Both the position numbers and the translations under genes were made by a program. Below, in pieces: positions 16,689 through 26,075 of a DNA stretch of 64,000 nucleotides (the first letter of the stretch is position 1; each line of letters opens with the position of its first letter). The notes below the pieces were generated by a model, which had not been told where the DNA came from, searched no databases, and saw nothing but the letters and a program-made list of their open reading frames with translations. Source of the stretch: M0108 sp937862735 (GTDB taxonomy: Bacteria > Pseudomonadota > Gammaproteobacteria > Chromatiales > Chromatiaceae); assembly GCA_937862735.1 (NCBI GenBank), contig CALMDH010000329.1:1-64000 (forward strand), read 5' to 3'.

Positions 16689-18151
16689 GCCCGGCCCCCG
16701 CCCCCGGGGCGCCCGGCGCGGCGGCCCGCGGCGACGACCCCGTGCCGGACGCGCTGGCCGTCGTGCGCCGCCATCTGCGCGACCACGCGCGCCGCGTCCA
16801 CGAGGCGGAGCCGTTCGCCGTCGCCGGGCGCCTGATCCGCATCAACGGGCTGGTGCTGGAGGCGGCGGGCCTGCAGGCGCCGATCGGCGCGACCTGCCAC
16901 ATCGCCGCGCCGCATGGCGAGCGGGTGGAGGCCGATGTCATCGGCTTCAACGGGGATCGGATCTACATGATGCCGACCACCCCGACCACCGGGCTGGCGC
17001 CCGGCGCCGTCGTCCGCCCGGCCGATGACCTCCCGCCCCCGCCGCGCTTGGGCGCGACCGCCTCGCACTATCAACCGCGCGCGCGCGCCAAACGGCTGCC
17101 GGTCGGGCCGGCGTTGCTGGGCCGGGTGCTGGGGGGCGACGGTCACCCCCTGGATGACCTGGGCCCCCTGGTCACCGCTGAGCGCCGCGCCCTGCAGGCC
17201 TCCCCGCTCAATCCCCTGCAGCGGGCGCCGATCGCCAAACCCCTCGGGGTCGGGGTGCGCGCCATTGACGCCCTGCTGACCGTCGGCCGCGGCCAGCGCA
17301 TCGGCCTGTTCGCCGGCTCCGGCGTCGGCAAGTCGGTGTTGATCGGCATGATGGCGCGCCACACCAGCGCCGAGATCATTGTCGTCGGCCTGATCGGGGA
17401 ACGCGGCCGCGAGGTGAAGGAATTCATTCAGGCCAACCTGGGCGAGGCCGGGCTGCGCCGCGCGGTGGTGATTGCCGCCCCGGCCGATAACAGCCCGCTG
17501 CTGCGCCTGCAGGCGGCGGCGTACGCGACGACCATCGCGGAATATTTCCGTGACCAGGGCCAGCACGTGCTGCTGATCATGGACTCGCTGACCCGCTATG
17601 CCATGGCGCAACGGGAAATCGCCCTGGCCATCGGCGAACCGCCGGTCACCCGCGGCTATCCGCCCAGTGCCTTTGCCCGCCTGCCGGAACTGGTCGAGCG
17701 CGCGGGCAACGGGCCGCCGGACGGCGGTTCGATCACGGCCTTCTACACGGTGCTGGTCGAGGGCGACGATCAACAGGAGCCCATCGCCGATGCCGCGCGC
17801 GCGATCCTGGATGGCCATGTCGTCCTGACGCGGTCGCTGGCCGATCAGGGCCATTACCCCGCCATCGACATCGAGCAATCGATCTCACGCGCCATGACCA
17901 CCCTGGTCAGCGCGGCGCAGCAGGAACAGATCCGCACCTTCAAGCAGCTGTTTTCCCGCTACCAGCGGGCGCGGGATCTGATCGCGGTCGGCGCGTACCA
18001 GCGCGGCCATGATCAGTTGCTCGACACCGCGGTGCAGTATTACCCGCGCCTGGAGGCGTTTTTGCGCCAGGGGGTGGAGGAGGCCGACAGCGTCGCCGGC
18101 GCGCAGGCCAAACTCGCCGCCCTGTTGGCGCCCGGGCCCGGTACCCCCTGA
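16685..18151 (+). CDS. fliI: Flagellum-specific export ATPase FliI
   Basis: A 488-residue F1-beta-like ATPase that drives unfolding and delivery of export substrates. Walker A is GLFAGSGVGKSVLIG (near residue 206), followed by VVGLIGERGREVKEF and Walker B-type VLLIMDSLTRYAMAQREIALAIGEPP. An N-terminal extension of about 25 residues is Pro/Ala-rich. In most relatives fliJ follows directly; here a 91-bp gap and fliK follow, and fliJ is found next to fliQ instead. Confidence 0.95.
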   Translation: MSPAPAPGAPGAAARGDDPVPDALAVVRRHLRDHARRVHEAEPFAVAGRLIRINGLVLEAAGLQAPIGATCHIAAPHGERVEADVIGFNGDRIYMMPTTPTTGLAPGAVVRPADDLPPPPRLGATASHYQPRARAKRLPVGPALLGRVLGGDGHPLDDLGPLVTAERRALQASPLNPLQRAPIAKPLGVGVRAIDALLTVGRGQRIGLFAGSGVGKSVLIGMMARHTSAEIIVVGLIGERGREVKEFIQANLGEAGLRRAVVIAAPADNSPLLRLQAAAYATTIAEYFRDQGQHVLLIMDSLTRYAMAQREIALAIGEPPVTRGYPPSAFARLPELVERAGNGPPDGGSITAFYTVLVEGDDQQEPIADAARAILDGHVVLTRSLADQGHYPAIDIEQSISRAMTTLVSAAQQEQIRTFKQLFSRYQRARDLIAVGAYQRGHDQLLDTAVQYYPRLEAFLRQGVEEADSVAGAQAKLAALLAPGPGTP

Positions 18152-18242
18152 TGCCCCCGCTCCAGCCTGGCCTGATCATTGCATTAATCCGGCAGCGCGC
18201 GGCGGGTGCCGGGCGCGGACACCCCCCTGGAGAGCTGGGTAA

Positions 18243-19637
18243 ATGCTGAACCTCGCCCGCCTGCCGCTGACAGCCCCCGTTGACCGCCGGAGCGACGGCC
18301 CCGTCCCGGCCGCCGACGCCCACCCCGCGCCGCCCGCGGCGGCGCGGACGGTGTTCGCCGGCCTCCTGCGCCAGCTCGCGGACCCGCCGGAACGGCCGGC
18401 GGCCCGCCCGGCGCCCGCCGACGAGCCGCCGCCCGACCTGGCGGCAAGCGGTGCCGCCGCGGCCGGGCTGATCTCCGCGGCGCCGGGCGGCGTGGGCCTG
18501 CCCGCCCCCGCCCCGGCAGCCGCGCCCGGGGTCGCCGCGCACCCGACCGCCGGGGCGGGGCGGCCCGCGATCCGCGCCCTGCCGGGGGTCGCCGACCCGG
18601 CGCTGACCGCCGCGCGACCGGCGCTGACCGGGTCACCCCGTGCGGCGCCTTCCTCCCGCCCCGGTCCCCATGCGCCGGAGGCGACCGTCGCGAGGGGCGC
18701 GGGGACGCCGGAGGCCCCGGCGCTGACCGCCGCGCGACCGGCGCTGACCGGGTCCCCCCGCGCGGCGCCCTCCTCCCGCCCCGGTCCCCATGCGCCGGGG
18801 GCGGCCGCCACGAGGGGCGCGGGGACGCCGGACGCCCCGGCGCTGACCGCCGCGGACCCGGGCCCGCCGGCGCCTCGCCCGCCCGGGGTTGGCGCCGTCC
18901 CGACCGCCGCCGCCCGGGACGGGTGGCCCGCGCCCGCTGCCCCGCGCGTCGCCCGTCTGCCCGCGGCGAGCCGCCTGGCCGCCGCCCCGCCCCCGGCCCC
19001 CGGCGCCGTGGCCCCCGCCCGCGGGGCGCCGCCCGCCCCCTCCGCCGGGCTCGCCGACGGGCAGATGATCCCTTTCCCGCCGGGGCCGCTCCCCGCCGCC
19101 GACCCCGGGGCTGCCAGCGTGACCCCGGCGGAAGCGCCGCCGCTGCCGGCCACGCCGGCCGCCCCCGCCGAGTGGACCCCGCCCGTGCCGGCCGCCGCCG
19201 GCGCGGGCCGGCCGCTGCTCGCCGTGCCGCTGCCGGTGACCCATCCCGCCTGGGCCGACGCCGTCGCCGGCCAGGTCCACGGGCTGCTGGGCCGTGGGGT
19301 CGCGCGCGCCGACCTGGTGTTGACCCCCGCCCATCTCGGCCGTCTGGAAATCACCCTGGAGGTGACCGGCGACCAGACGACGGCCCACTTCCTCACCGCC
19401 ACGCCCGCCGCGCGCGATCTCCTGGAACAGGCCCTGCCGCGCCTGCGCGAGGTGCTCCAGCAGGCGGGCCTGCAGCTTGGCCAGGCGGAGGTCAACACCT
19501 CCGCGCACCAGCAGCGGCATGACCGGGAGGCGCCGCCGGGCTGGGCGCCGCCCCGCGCCCCCACGCCCCCGCCCGTCGCCGCGGGCCACGCCCCGCCGCC
19601 GGCCCGCGCGCGGGGGGGCGTCGACACCTTTGCCTGA
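18243..19637 (+). CDS. fliK: Flagellar hook-length control protein FliK
   Basis: A 464-residue molecular ruler and export-specificity switch. The first three quarters are Ala/Pro-rich and low complexity; the conserved hook-length domain is at the C-terminus (DLVLTPAHLGRLEITLEV, LPRLREVLQQAGLQLGQAEVN). It contains a 120-bp tandem duplication (18601-18840) that adds a 40-residue repeat to the ruler region. A second FliK-type gene occurs at 51572-52645. Translation start ATG at 18243 has GGAGAG about 9 bp upstream. Confidence 0.88.
   Translation: MLNLARLPLTAPVDRRSDGPVPAADAHPAPPAAARTVFAGLLRQLADPPERPAARPAPADEPPPDLAASGAAAAGLISAAPGGVGLPAPAPAAAPGVAAHPTAGAGRPAIRALPGVADPALTAARPALTGSPRAAPSSRPGPHAPEATVARGAGTPEAPALTAARPALTGSPRAAPSSRPGPHAPGAAATRGAGTPDAPALTAADPGPPAPRPPGVGAVPTAAARDGWPAPAAPRVARLPAASRLAAAPPPAPGAVAPARGAPPAPSAGLADGQMIPFPPGPLPAADPGAASVTPAEAPPLPATPAAPAEWTPPVPAAAGAGRPLLAVPLPVTHPAWADAVAGQVHGLLGRGVARADLVLTPAHLGRLEITLEVTGDQTTAHFLTATPAARDLLEQALPRLREVLQQAGLQLGQAEVNTSAHQQRHDREAPPGWAPPRAPTPPPVAAGHAPPPARARGGVDTFA
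18601..18840 (+). repeat. Two tandem 120-bp repeats inside fliK
   Basis: 18601-18720 and 18721-18840 match at about 112 of 120 positions, and the first 15 bases of a third copy follow. The period is a multiple of three, so the reading frame is kept and 40 residues are duplicated. Such repeats are prone to slippage and would change FliK length in 40-residue steps. Confidence 0.95.
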
Positions 19638-19701
19638 CCGGCCGCCCCGTCGCGCGGGGTGGCCCGCGCCCCTCCCCTCCCGCCTTTGTTAGGAGATGAC
19701 C

Positions 19702-20265
19702 ATGCCGTCCGATGCCCTCGACCCTGTCCCTGAGGTAACCGCGCCCCCGCCCGCCCCGCCGCCCCGCCGGGGCGGGCTGGTCGTCGGCGTCCTGCTCCTG
19801 GCCGTGCTGGCCGGGGCCGGCGGGCTGCTGCTGGGGCCCTACCGCGCGGTCCTCGACCGCCTGCTGGGGGTCGCGCCGCCGGTCGACGGTGGGCCGGCGC
19901 CCGTGGGCATCGATCTTGCGGCGCCGCCCGCCTTCGTCAATCTGGAGTCCTTTACCGTCAACCTGCGGGAAGACGAGGGCCGGCGCTACGTGCAGCTGGT
20001 GCTGTCGCTGCGCTTTGAGCGCGCGGAGGACACCAAGGCGGTGGCGGTGGTGATGCCGGAGATCCGCCACCGCATCAACCTGCTGATCGCCGGCAAGCTG
20101 CCCTCGCAGATCAGCGCGCCCGCGGACCGCGAGCGGCTGGCCCTGGAAATCGCCCGCGAGGCTAATCTGGCGCTGAATTACCCCGCCGAACTGGACGCGC
20201 AGGGGGACCTCCAGACCCCCGGTCCGGTCCGCGCGGTGCGCTTCAATTCGTTCCTGATCCAGTGA
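19702..20265 (+). CDS. fliL: Flagellar basal body-associated protein FliL
   Basis: A 187-residue single-pass membrane protein that surrounds or supports the stator. ATG at 19702 is chosen because AGGAG lies 6 bp upstream; the in-frame ATG at 19696 would abut the ribosome site. A Pro-rich cytoplasmic tail, membrane helix (GLVVGVLLLAVLAGAGGLLL) and a periplasmic domain with AFVNLESFTVNLREDEGRRYVQL are in the usual order; the protein ends RFNSFLIQ, typical of FliL. Confidence 0.92.
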   Translation: MPSDALDPVPEVTAPPPAPPPRRGGLVVGVLLLAVLAGAGGLLLGPYRAVLDRLLGVAPPVDGGPAPVGIDLAAPPAFVNLESFTVNLREDEGRRYVQLVLSLRFERAEDTKAVAVVMPEIRHRINLLIAGKLPSQISAPADRERLALEIAREANLALNYPAELDAQGDLQTPGPVRAVRFNSFLIQ

Positions 20266-20274
20266 GCGCCCCCC

Positions 20275-21318
20275 ATGTCCGCCGCGCCCACGCCGCCGAC
20301 CCTGGAGACCCCGGACGTATCCGTCGACCCCGCGCCCGCCGCCCCGCGCGGCGGCACCCTGCACGTCACGCAGGCGGCGCAAACCGCCCAGGTCACCGCC
20401 TGCCTGCCGCGTCTGGAGGGACTGCTGGCGCCGCTGACGCGGGGTCTGGCGGCGCACCTCACCGATCTGCTCAATCAGCCCTGCACGGTGCAGGCGCAGC
20501 CGGCGGTGGCCGAACGCTACGGCGCGTTCATCCAGCGCCAGCCCCCCGCGGCCTACATCGAAGTCCTGGGTTGTCCGGGCGCGGCCGGCGCGGCCGCGGT
20601 GATCTGTGAATCCAAACTGCTGGGCCTGGTGATCGAGCTGTTGTTTGGCGGCAATGGCCGCTTCACCGCCGACGGGCATCGTGACGAGTGGACGCCCACC
20701 GAGCAGCGGGTGATCGACCGCTTCACCGCCCTGCTGCGCGACGAATTTATCGCCGCCTGGTCCACGCTGGAGCCGTTCCCCGCGACGCGCCTGCGCGTCA
20801 TGCACCAGCCGGCGCTGTTGGCCCTGGCCACCCCGGACGAATGCGTGGCCACCACCCAGGTGACGGTCACCCTCGGCGACAGCGCCGCCGCCTTCGCGCT
20901 CTGCCTGCCCGCGCCCTTTCTCCGGCCCTTACGCCACCCGGGCACCGCCCGGGGCGCCGGTGACGCCCCCCCGCATCCCTGGCAGGCCCTGCTGCGGCGC
21001 CATGTCGCGGCGCTTGAGGTCGAGCTGAGCTATACCCTGGGCAGCACCACCTTGTCCCTGCGCGACGTCCTCGACCTGCGCATTGGCGATATCCTCCCCC
21101 TCACGCCGCCCCACCCGCCGCTGGCCTGTGTCGAGGGCGTCCCGTTATTCCCCTGCCGCCACGGCGTGCGCCACGGCCGTTATGCCGTGCGGCTTGAGCC
21201 CCCCCCGGGCGCCCGCCCGCCGCCGGCGCTCGCCCCGACCCCGACGCCAACGCCCCTGCCGGCGACGCCCGCCACGCCCGCGCCGCCGCCCCCGGCGGCG
21301 CCCCGCACCCCCCGCTGA
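20275..21318 (+). CDS. fliM: Flagellar motor switch protein FliM
   Basis: A 347-residue C-ring protein. The middle CheC-like domain contains VICESKLLGLVIELLFGGNGRF and TEQRVIDRFTALL; the C-terminal SpoA domain covers about residues 245-310 (VELSYTLGSTTLSLRDVLDL). The short N-terminal CheY-binding motif LSQxEIDALL of well-studied FliM proteins is not seen: the N-terminus is a Pro-rich stretch. Together with the lack of chemotaxis genes in the window this is notable. The last 35 residues are Pro/Ala-rich. Confidence 0.85.
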   Translation: MSAAPTPPTLETPDVSVDPAPAAPRGGTLHVTQAAQTAQVTACLPRLEGLLAPLTRGLAAHLTDLLNQPCTVQAQPAVAERYGAFIQRQPPAAYIEVLGCPGAAGAAAVICESKLLGLVIELLFGGNGRFTADGHRDEWTPTEQRVIDRFTALLRDEFIAAWSTLEPFPATRLRVMHQPALLALATPDECVATTQVTVTLGDSAAAFALCLPAPFLRPLRHPGTARGAGDAPPHPWQALLRRHVAALEVELSYTLGSTTLSLRDVLDLRIGDILPLTPPHPPLACVEGVPLFPCRHGVRHGRYAVRLEPPPGARPPPALAPTPTPTPLPATPATPAPPPPAAPRTPR

Positions 21319-21335
21319 TGCCTGAGGAACCCGCG

Positions 21336-21755
21336 ATGACTGACCACCACGATGAACTGGATGCCGACTGGGCGGCGGCGATGCATGAGATCGCCGCCCG
21401 CGAGGGGGCGCCCGACGCCGCCCCGGCCAGCGCGCCCCCGGCGCGAGCTCCCGCCGGCCCCCTCCCGGCGTCCGCCCCGCCGCCCCCCGCCGCCCAGGAG
21501 CTGGATTTCCTGCTGCATGTCGCGGTGACGCTGACCGCGGAACTGGGGCGCCGCAAACTGCCGATTCGCGACCTGCTCACCCTGACCCCGGGCACGGTGA
21601 TCGACCTCGACACCCACAGCGGGGATCCGATCCAGGTGCTGATCAATGGCACCCCGGTCGCCACCGGGGACGTGGTGATGATCAACGAGCAGCTCGGCAT
21701 TCGCTTGACCGACATCATCACCCCCGCCGAGCGCCTGCTGCAGGCGCGGCCATGA
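21336..21755 (+). CDS. fliN: Flagellar motor switch protein FliN
   Basis: A 139-residue protein; ATG at 21336 has GAGGA 8 bp upstream. Acidic N-terminus, Ala/Pro linker, then a SpoA domain (LHVAVTLTAELGRRKLPIRD, VIDLDTHSGDPIQVLINGTPVATGDVVMI). It forms the base of the C-ring with FliM. Overlaps fliO by ATGA. Confidence 0.93.
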   Translation: MTDHHDELDADWAAAMHEIAAREGAPDAAPASAPPARAPAGPLPASAPPPPAAQELDFLLHVAVTLTAELGRRKLPIRDLLTLTPGTVIDLDTHSGDPIQVLINGTPVATGDVVMINEQLGIRLTDIITPAERLLQARP

Positions 21756-22150
21756 GCGCCCCCGCCGCGGGGGCGCTCGATCTCCCCCAGCTCGTCCCCG
21801 GCGCCACCCCCCCGCCGGCGCTCCCGGCCGCCCCCGGGCTGAGCGCCCTCCCCGTGGGCGTTGCCGAGGTGGCGGGGGCGCTCCTCGTGGTCATCGCCCT
21901 GTTGCTGGTCACGCTCGGGCTGCTGCGCCGGCTCGCCCCCCCCCGCCTGGGGCCCTATCCCCTGAAGGTGTTGGGCAGCGTCGCCGTGGGCCCGCGCGAA
22001 CGCCTGGTGACCGTGGCCGTGGCGGATACGATCCTCCTGCTGGGGGTGGGCGGGGGCGGGGGCGTGCGCATCTTGCACACGCTGCCCGCGCCCCCCGGCG
22101 CCGCGCGGGCGGCGGACCCGGCGCCGGCCGCGGAGACGCCCGATGCCTAA
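21752..22150 (+). CDS. fliO: Flagellar export component FliO
   Basis: A 132-residue protein with one membrane helix (residues ~35-58) followed by a short cytoplasmic domain (KVLGSVAVGPRERLVTVAVADTILLLGVG), the usual FliO pattern. FliO helps assemble the FliPQR export gate. The N-terminal 30 residues are Pro/Ala-rich. Position between fliN and fliP is the standard order. It overlaps fliP by 8 bp. Confidence 0.85.
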   Translation: MSAPAAGALDLPQLVPGATPPPALPAAPGLSALPVGVAEVAGALLVVIALLLVTLGLLRRLAPPRLGPYPLKVLGSVAVGPRERLVTVAVADTILLLGVGGGGGVRILHTLPAPPGAARAADPAPAAETPDA

Positions 22151-22904
22151 GCGCCGCTACCCCGGCTGGGCGCGGGGCGCCGGGCTGCTGCTGGGGGGGC
22201 TGCTCCTGCCCGCCGTGTGCGCCGCGCAGGCGCTGCCCGCCGTGACCGCCACCCCGGACGCGGCCGGCGGGGCGACCTACAGCCTGACCATCCAGACCCT
22301 GTTGCTGCTGACCCTGCTCAGCTTCCTCCCGGCGCTGGTCCTGCTGATGACCAGCTTCACCCGGATCATCATCGTCCTGTCGCTGTTACGTCAGGCGCTG
22401 GGCACCCAGACCGCCCCGCCCAATCAGGTCCTGCTGGGCCTGGCGCTGTTTCTGACCCTGTTTATCATGCAACCGGTGGCGAACACGATCTACACCGAGG
22501 CCTACCTGCCCCTGGCGCGCGCGGAGATCAGTTTCGAGGAGGCGGCAGGACGCGCCGCCGTCCCCCTCAAGCGCTTCATGCTCAATCAGGCCCGCGAGCC
22601 GGATCTCGACCTGTTCGTCAGTCTCGCCGGCCTGGCCCCGGTGGCGACGCCGGACGAGCTGCCACTGCGGGTGGTGGTGCCGGCCTTCGTCACCTCGGAG
22701 TTGAAAACCGCGTTCCAGATCGGTTTTATTATTTTCATCCCCTTCCTGGTCATCGACCTGGTGGTGGCGTCCGTGCTCATGTCCATGGGCATGATGATGA
22801 TGTCGCCGATCCTGATCGCCCTGCCGTTCAAGATCATCCTGTTTGTCCTGGTCGACGGCTGGACCTTGCTGGTCGGCTCCCTGGTGCAGAGTTTCGTCCC
22901 CTGA
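22143..22904 (+). CDS. fliP: Flagellar export gate protein FliP
   Basis: A 253-residue polytopic membrane protein with a cleavable signal peptide (about residues 1-28), then TLLSFLPALVLLMTSFTRII, LGTQTAPPNQVLLGLALFLT and the C-terminal SMGMMMMSPILIALPFKIILF segment. FliP pentamer with FliQ and FliR forms the export gate. It ends the fliF operon; fliQ and fliR, usually next, are about 23 kb away on the other strand. Confidence 0.96.
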   Translation: MPKRRYPGWARGAGLLLGGLLLPAVCAAQALPAVTATPDAAGGATYSLTIQTLLLLTLLSFLPALVLLMTSFTRIIIVLSLLRQALGTQTAPPNQVLLGLALFLTLFIMQPVANTIYTEAYLPLARAEISFEEAAGRAAVPLKRFMLNQAREPDLDLFVSLAGLAPVATPDELPLRVVVPAFVTSELKTAFQIGFIIFIPFLVIDLVVASVLMSMGMMMMSPILIALPFKIILFVLVDGWTLLVGSLVQSFVP

Positions 22905-22913
22905 GCGCCGGCG

Positions 22914-23408
22914 TCAGCGGCCGCGCGCGGGCGCGACCTGGATTTCGCCACTGGCCACCCGCCGGGTGGTGAGCAGCCCGGTGGTCAGCCCCTCCTCGTA
23001 GTTCAGGATGAGGAAGTCCTCCCCGCCCTGCGCCCGCGCCAGGTGCTGACCACAGCGGGCGAAGGCCAGGCGCGCCTCGCCCACGCCGCCCGCGGCCAGC
23101 ACCGACTGCGCCAACTGCAGGTGATAGCGGTCCGCCGCCAGCTGGGTGACCGCGATGTCCCAACCAGGCGCGCGCTGATCCGTGACCGGCCACGTCCGCG
23201 CCGGTCCGGCGCCCGGCGCGGGCGCGGGCTCGCCAGGCGCCGGGCGGGTCCCCAGCACCCCGGTGTCCGTCAGCCGTGGCGCCGGCCGCCCCACCACGCC
23301 GGTATCGGTCACCACCCCCGGCGCGCCGCCGGCCTGGACCGGGGCCAGCAGCACCCCGAGCAGCAGCGCGCCGCTCAGCGCCCCCCGGGCGCCCCGCACC
23401 CGGATCAT
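22914..23408 (-). CDS. Small exported protein of unknown function, downstream of flgL
   Basis: A 164-residue protein with an N-terminal signal peptide (cleavage probably after VQA, residue ~26). A duplicated 12-residue unit (VTDTGVVGRPAPR / LTDTGVLGTRPAP) precedes a Pro/Ala linker and a compact C-terminal domain with one cysteine (ARCGQHLARA) and GEDFLILNYEEG. The C-terminal half faintly recalls small cell-envelope lipoprotein families, but I do not recognise it. Its ATG overlaps the flgL stop (ATGA), so it is translated with the hook-associated genes. A link to the flagellum is inference. Confidence 0.65.
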   Translation of the reverse strand: MIRVRGARGALSGALLLGVLLAPVQAGGAPGVVTDTGVVGRPAPRLTDTGVLGTRPAPGEPAPAPGAGPARTWPVTDQRAPGWDIAVTQLAADRYHLQLAQSVLAAGGVGEARLAFARCGQHLARAQGGEDFLILNYEEGLTTGLLTTRRVASGEIQVAPARGR

Positions 23409-24307
23409 TGCAGGTAGGAGAACAGCGTCAGGCCGCTGATTTTCATGAAGGTCTGTTGCGCCGCCTGCAGCATGGTCTGTTGCCGGGCAAAGCGCGAGAT
23501 GGCCTCGGCGTAATCAATTTCCTGATAATTGGCCAGCATGGTGCGCAATTGCAGGTCGGTTTCCTCACTGATCAGCCCCAGCTGTTCCAGTTCCACCGCA
23601 TGGGCGCCGATGCGCGCGCGCACGTTCAGCACGTTGTCGAGCGCCCGGTCGAGCCCGCTGATCCCGCGGTCCAGGGCCACGCTCAGCCCCCCCTCCTCCG
23701 GCACCGGCCCCTCCAGCGCGGTGATGAAGTCGGCCACCGTGGCGAACAGGTCGCCAAACACCGCCTGCCCCGGCAGGGTGACGCCAATGTCGCGCGACAG
23801 GGAGACGCGCATCTCGCGCACCCCGTCATCGCCGACGTAGGTCACGCCGGTGGCGAGGTCGCCCTGAAACGGCGGCGCATTCGATTCGTGGCCGCCGAAC
23901 ATGTAGTTGCCATGGATGTCGCGGGCGTTGCCCAGCGCCAGCAGGGTGCCGAACTGCTCGCGCAATTCCCGGGCGATGATCTGCCGGTCGGCCGCGGACA
24001 GGGTGCCGTTCGCCCCGTAAATGAACCGTTCGCGCAGATGCTGGAGGTTTTCCGTGACCCCGGCGAGCGTGCCTTCCAGGAGCTGCATCGTTTCCTGGGC
24101 GTACGCCTGGTTACGGATCATCTGGTCGTTAATGGCAATCGACTGGGACAGCGCCAGGGCGCACGCCGCGCCGGAGGGATCGTCCGACGGCGTGAGGATG
24201 CGCTTGCCGGAGGACAGCTGCTGGGAGGTTTTGAGCAGCTCACTCGATTGCCGCAGCATCGAGGTGGTGCTGCGATCAAACATCAGGTTGGTCGAGATGC
24301 GAAACAC
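23405..24307 (-). CDS. flgL: Hook-filament junction protein FlgL
   Basis: A 300-residue flagellin-like axial protein linking FlgK to the filament. The GTG at 24307 is chosen because GAGGAG lies 7 bp upstream and the protein then begins MFRISTNLMFDRS, the normal FlgL start. Conserved N-terminal coil (TSQQLSSGKRILTPSDDPSGAACAL) and C-terminal coil (YAEAISRFARQQTMLQAAQQTF) are present. Confidence 0.93.
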   Translation of the reverse strand: MFRISTNLMFDRSTTSMLRQSSELLKTSQQLSSGKRILTPSDDPSGAACALALSQSIAINDQMIRNQAYAQETMQLLEGTLAGVTENLQHLRERFIYGANGTLSAADRQIIARELREQFGTLLALGNARDIHGNYMFGGHESNAPPFQGDLATGVTYVGDDGVREMRVSLSRDIGVTLPGQAVFGDLFATVADFITALEGPVPEEGGLSVALDRGISGLDRALDNVLNVRARIGAHAVELEQLGLISEETDLQLRTMLANYQEIDYAEAISRFARQQTMLQAAQQTFMKISGLTLFSYLQ

Positions 24308-24326
24308 GGGGGGCTCCTCGGGTGGA

Positions 24327-26012
24327 TTAGCGCATGGCCGCCAGCAGGTCATCAAACAGCCGTTGCGCCACGGTCATCAGGCGGGCGGAGGCCTGGTAGG
24401 CGGTCTGAAACCGCACCAGGTTGGCCGCCTCCTCGTCCAGATTGACGCCGGACAGGCCCTCGCGCGTCGCCATGGCCTGTTTCAGCAGGGATTCCTGCGT
24501 CTGCTCGCCGATTTGCGCCGAGCGCGAGCGGCTGCCGATGATGCTGACCATGGAGGCATAGGCATCGCCCAGGGTGCTTTCCGGCGTCGCGCTCCCCGTG
24601 GCGTGCCCCAACAGCAGCCGGGTGGTCTGCAGCGCGCCCAGGCGGTTGGCATTGCGGTTGTCGGCGAAATCACTGAACGGCGCGTCGTCCGCCGCGGGCT
24701 CGTCGGACGCCAGCGCCGCGGCAAAGCCGCGCGGATCGCGCAGGGCGACGCCAATTTCCAGGCCCGCGTGGCGCGTCGGCCGGATGATGGCCGTCTGCCC
24801 CGCCGCCAGCCCGCCGGCGCGCGGGGTGATCAGCAGCCCTTCAAAGTCCACCGTGCTCTCCGCCGCCAGCCCGCTGCGACGCGCCCCGGTCGCGAGGTTG
24901 GTGACGGTATAGGCGGCGCCATCGAATTCGAGTTCGTAATCGGCGTCGGTCAGCGCCCCCAATGCCGTGTGGTCGACCGTCACCGTCGCCGCCCCGCCGG
25001 GGGCGGTGTACACGGCGGGCACGGTAAAGAGCGGCTGGCCCGCGCCGCCGTAGAGGTCGATGCCCTGGGCATGTTGTTCGTTAAAGGCGATCGCCAGCGT
25101 CGTCGCGAGCAAGCCGATGCGGTTTTGGGCGAAATCCAGGGTTTCCCGGCGGAATTGCATCAGCGCGCCCAGGGACCCGCCGCCGCCGAGCAGGTCTTCC
25201 GGCAAGGCGATGCGCGAGCCATCCGCCGCCTGCAGGGCGATCTGCGTGCGCGTCGGGTCCTCGCCCGCGGTAAAGGCGGTCAGGACGCTGGCGGTGGAGC
25301 CGACCACCAGGGGCTGGCCGGAGCCCATGTACACCGTCATCTGCCCGTCGGCCTGCAGCACGGCCGACGCCTTGACCAGCCGGTTCAGCTCCAGCAGCTG
25401 CTGATCGCGCTGATCGCGCAGGTCGTTGGCCGGCTGGCCGCCCCCGGCGCTTTCGCTGATGACGATTTGCTGGTTGATCGTGGCGATGGCGTCGGAGTAG
25501 CGGTTCACGTCGGCAAGATTTTCCGCGATCCGTCCCTCCACCCCCAGCCGGACGTCCTCCAGTTGCCCGGTGAAGGAGTGGAAGCGCGCCACCAGGTTTT
25601 CCGCGCTGGACAGAAAGGCGATGCGCGCCGGCACCGACGAGGGTTCATTGGCGATGTCGTGCACCGCGGCAAACAGCCGGTCGATGCTGGCGGACAGGGC
25701 GGTCTCGGGATCGGCGAAAATGTTGTCGAGCATGCCGACCTGCCCGCGGTAGGCGCTGTGCGCGGCGAGACTGGTCTCGCTGTTGCGGATCTGGTTCTCC
25801 AGGAACTGGTTATAGGAGCGCATCACCGCCTCGACCTGCGCCCCCTGGCTGGCATAGCCGTAGCCGGTGCGGATCGGCGGCGGCGTCGTCTGCAGCGCCG
25901 TTTGCCGGTGATACCCCGGCGTCGCCACGTTGGCGATATTGTGGCTGGTCGTGGCCAGTTGATGCTGCGCGGCCAGCAGGCCGGCGACCCCGATATTGAG
26001 CAAACTCTGCAT
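24327..26012 (-). CDS. flgK: Hook-filament junction protein FlgK
   Basis: A 561-residue HAP1 protein. The start MQSLLNIGVAGLLAAQHQLATTSHN and the end (VNLDEEAANLVRFQTAYQASARLM) are conserved axial-protein coils; the middle carries variable domains. Length is close to the family norm. Followed by flgL after 19 bp. AGGTAACGGG precedes the ATG. Confidence 0.93.
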   Translation of the reverse strand: MQSLLNIGVAGLLAAQHQLATTSHNIANVATPGYHRQTALQTTPPPIRTGYGYASQGAQVEAVMRSYNQFLENQIRNSETSLAAHSAYRGQVGMLDNIFADPETALSASIDRLFAAVHDIANEPSSVPARIAFLSSAENLVARFHSFTGQLEDVRLGVEGRIAENLADVNRYSDAIATINQQIVISESAGGGQPANDLRDQRDQQLLELNRLVKASAVLQADGQMTVYMGSGQPLVVGSTASVLTAFTAGEDPTRTQIALQAADGSRIALPEDLLGGGGSLGALMQFRRETLDFAQNRIGLLATTLAIAFNEQHAQGIDLYGGAGQPLFTVPAVYTAPGGAATVTVDHTALGALTDADYELEFDGAAYTVTNLATGARRSGLAAESTVDFEGLLITPRAGGLAAGQTAIIRPTRHAGLEIGVALRDPRGFAAALASDEPAADDAPFSDFADNRNANRLGALQTTRLLLGHATGSATPESTLGDAYASMVSIIGSRSRSAQIGEQTQESLLKQAMATREGLSGVNLDEEAANLVRFQTAYQASARLMTVAQRLFDDLLAAMR

Positions 26013-26075
26013 CCCGTTACCTGCGTGGCTGATCTGGATTCCCCCACCCCGGCGGCGCGCCCGGGCGGGACGGCG

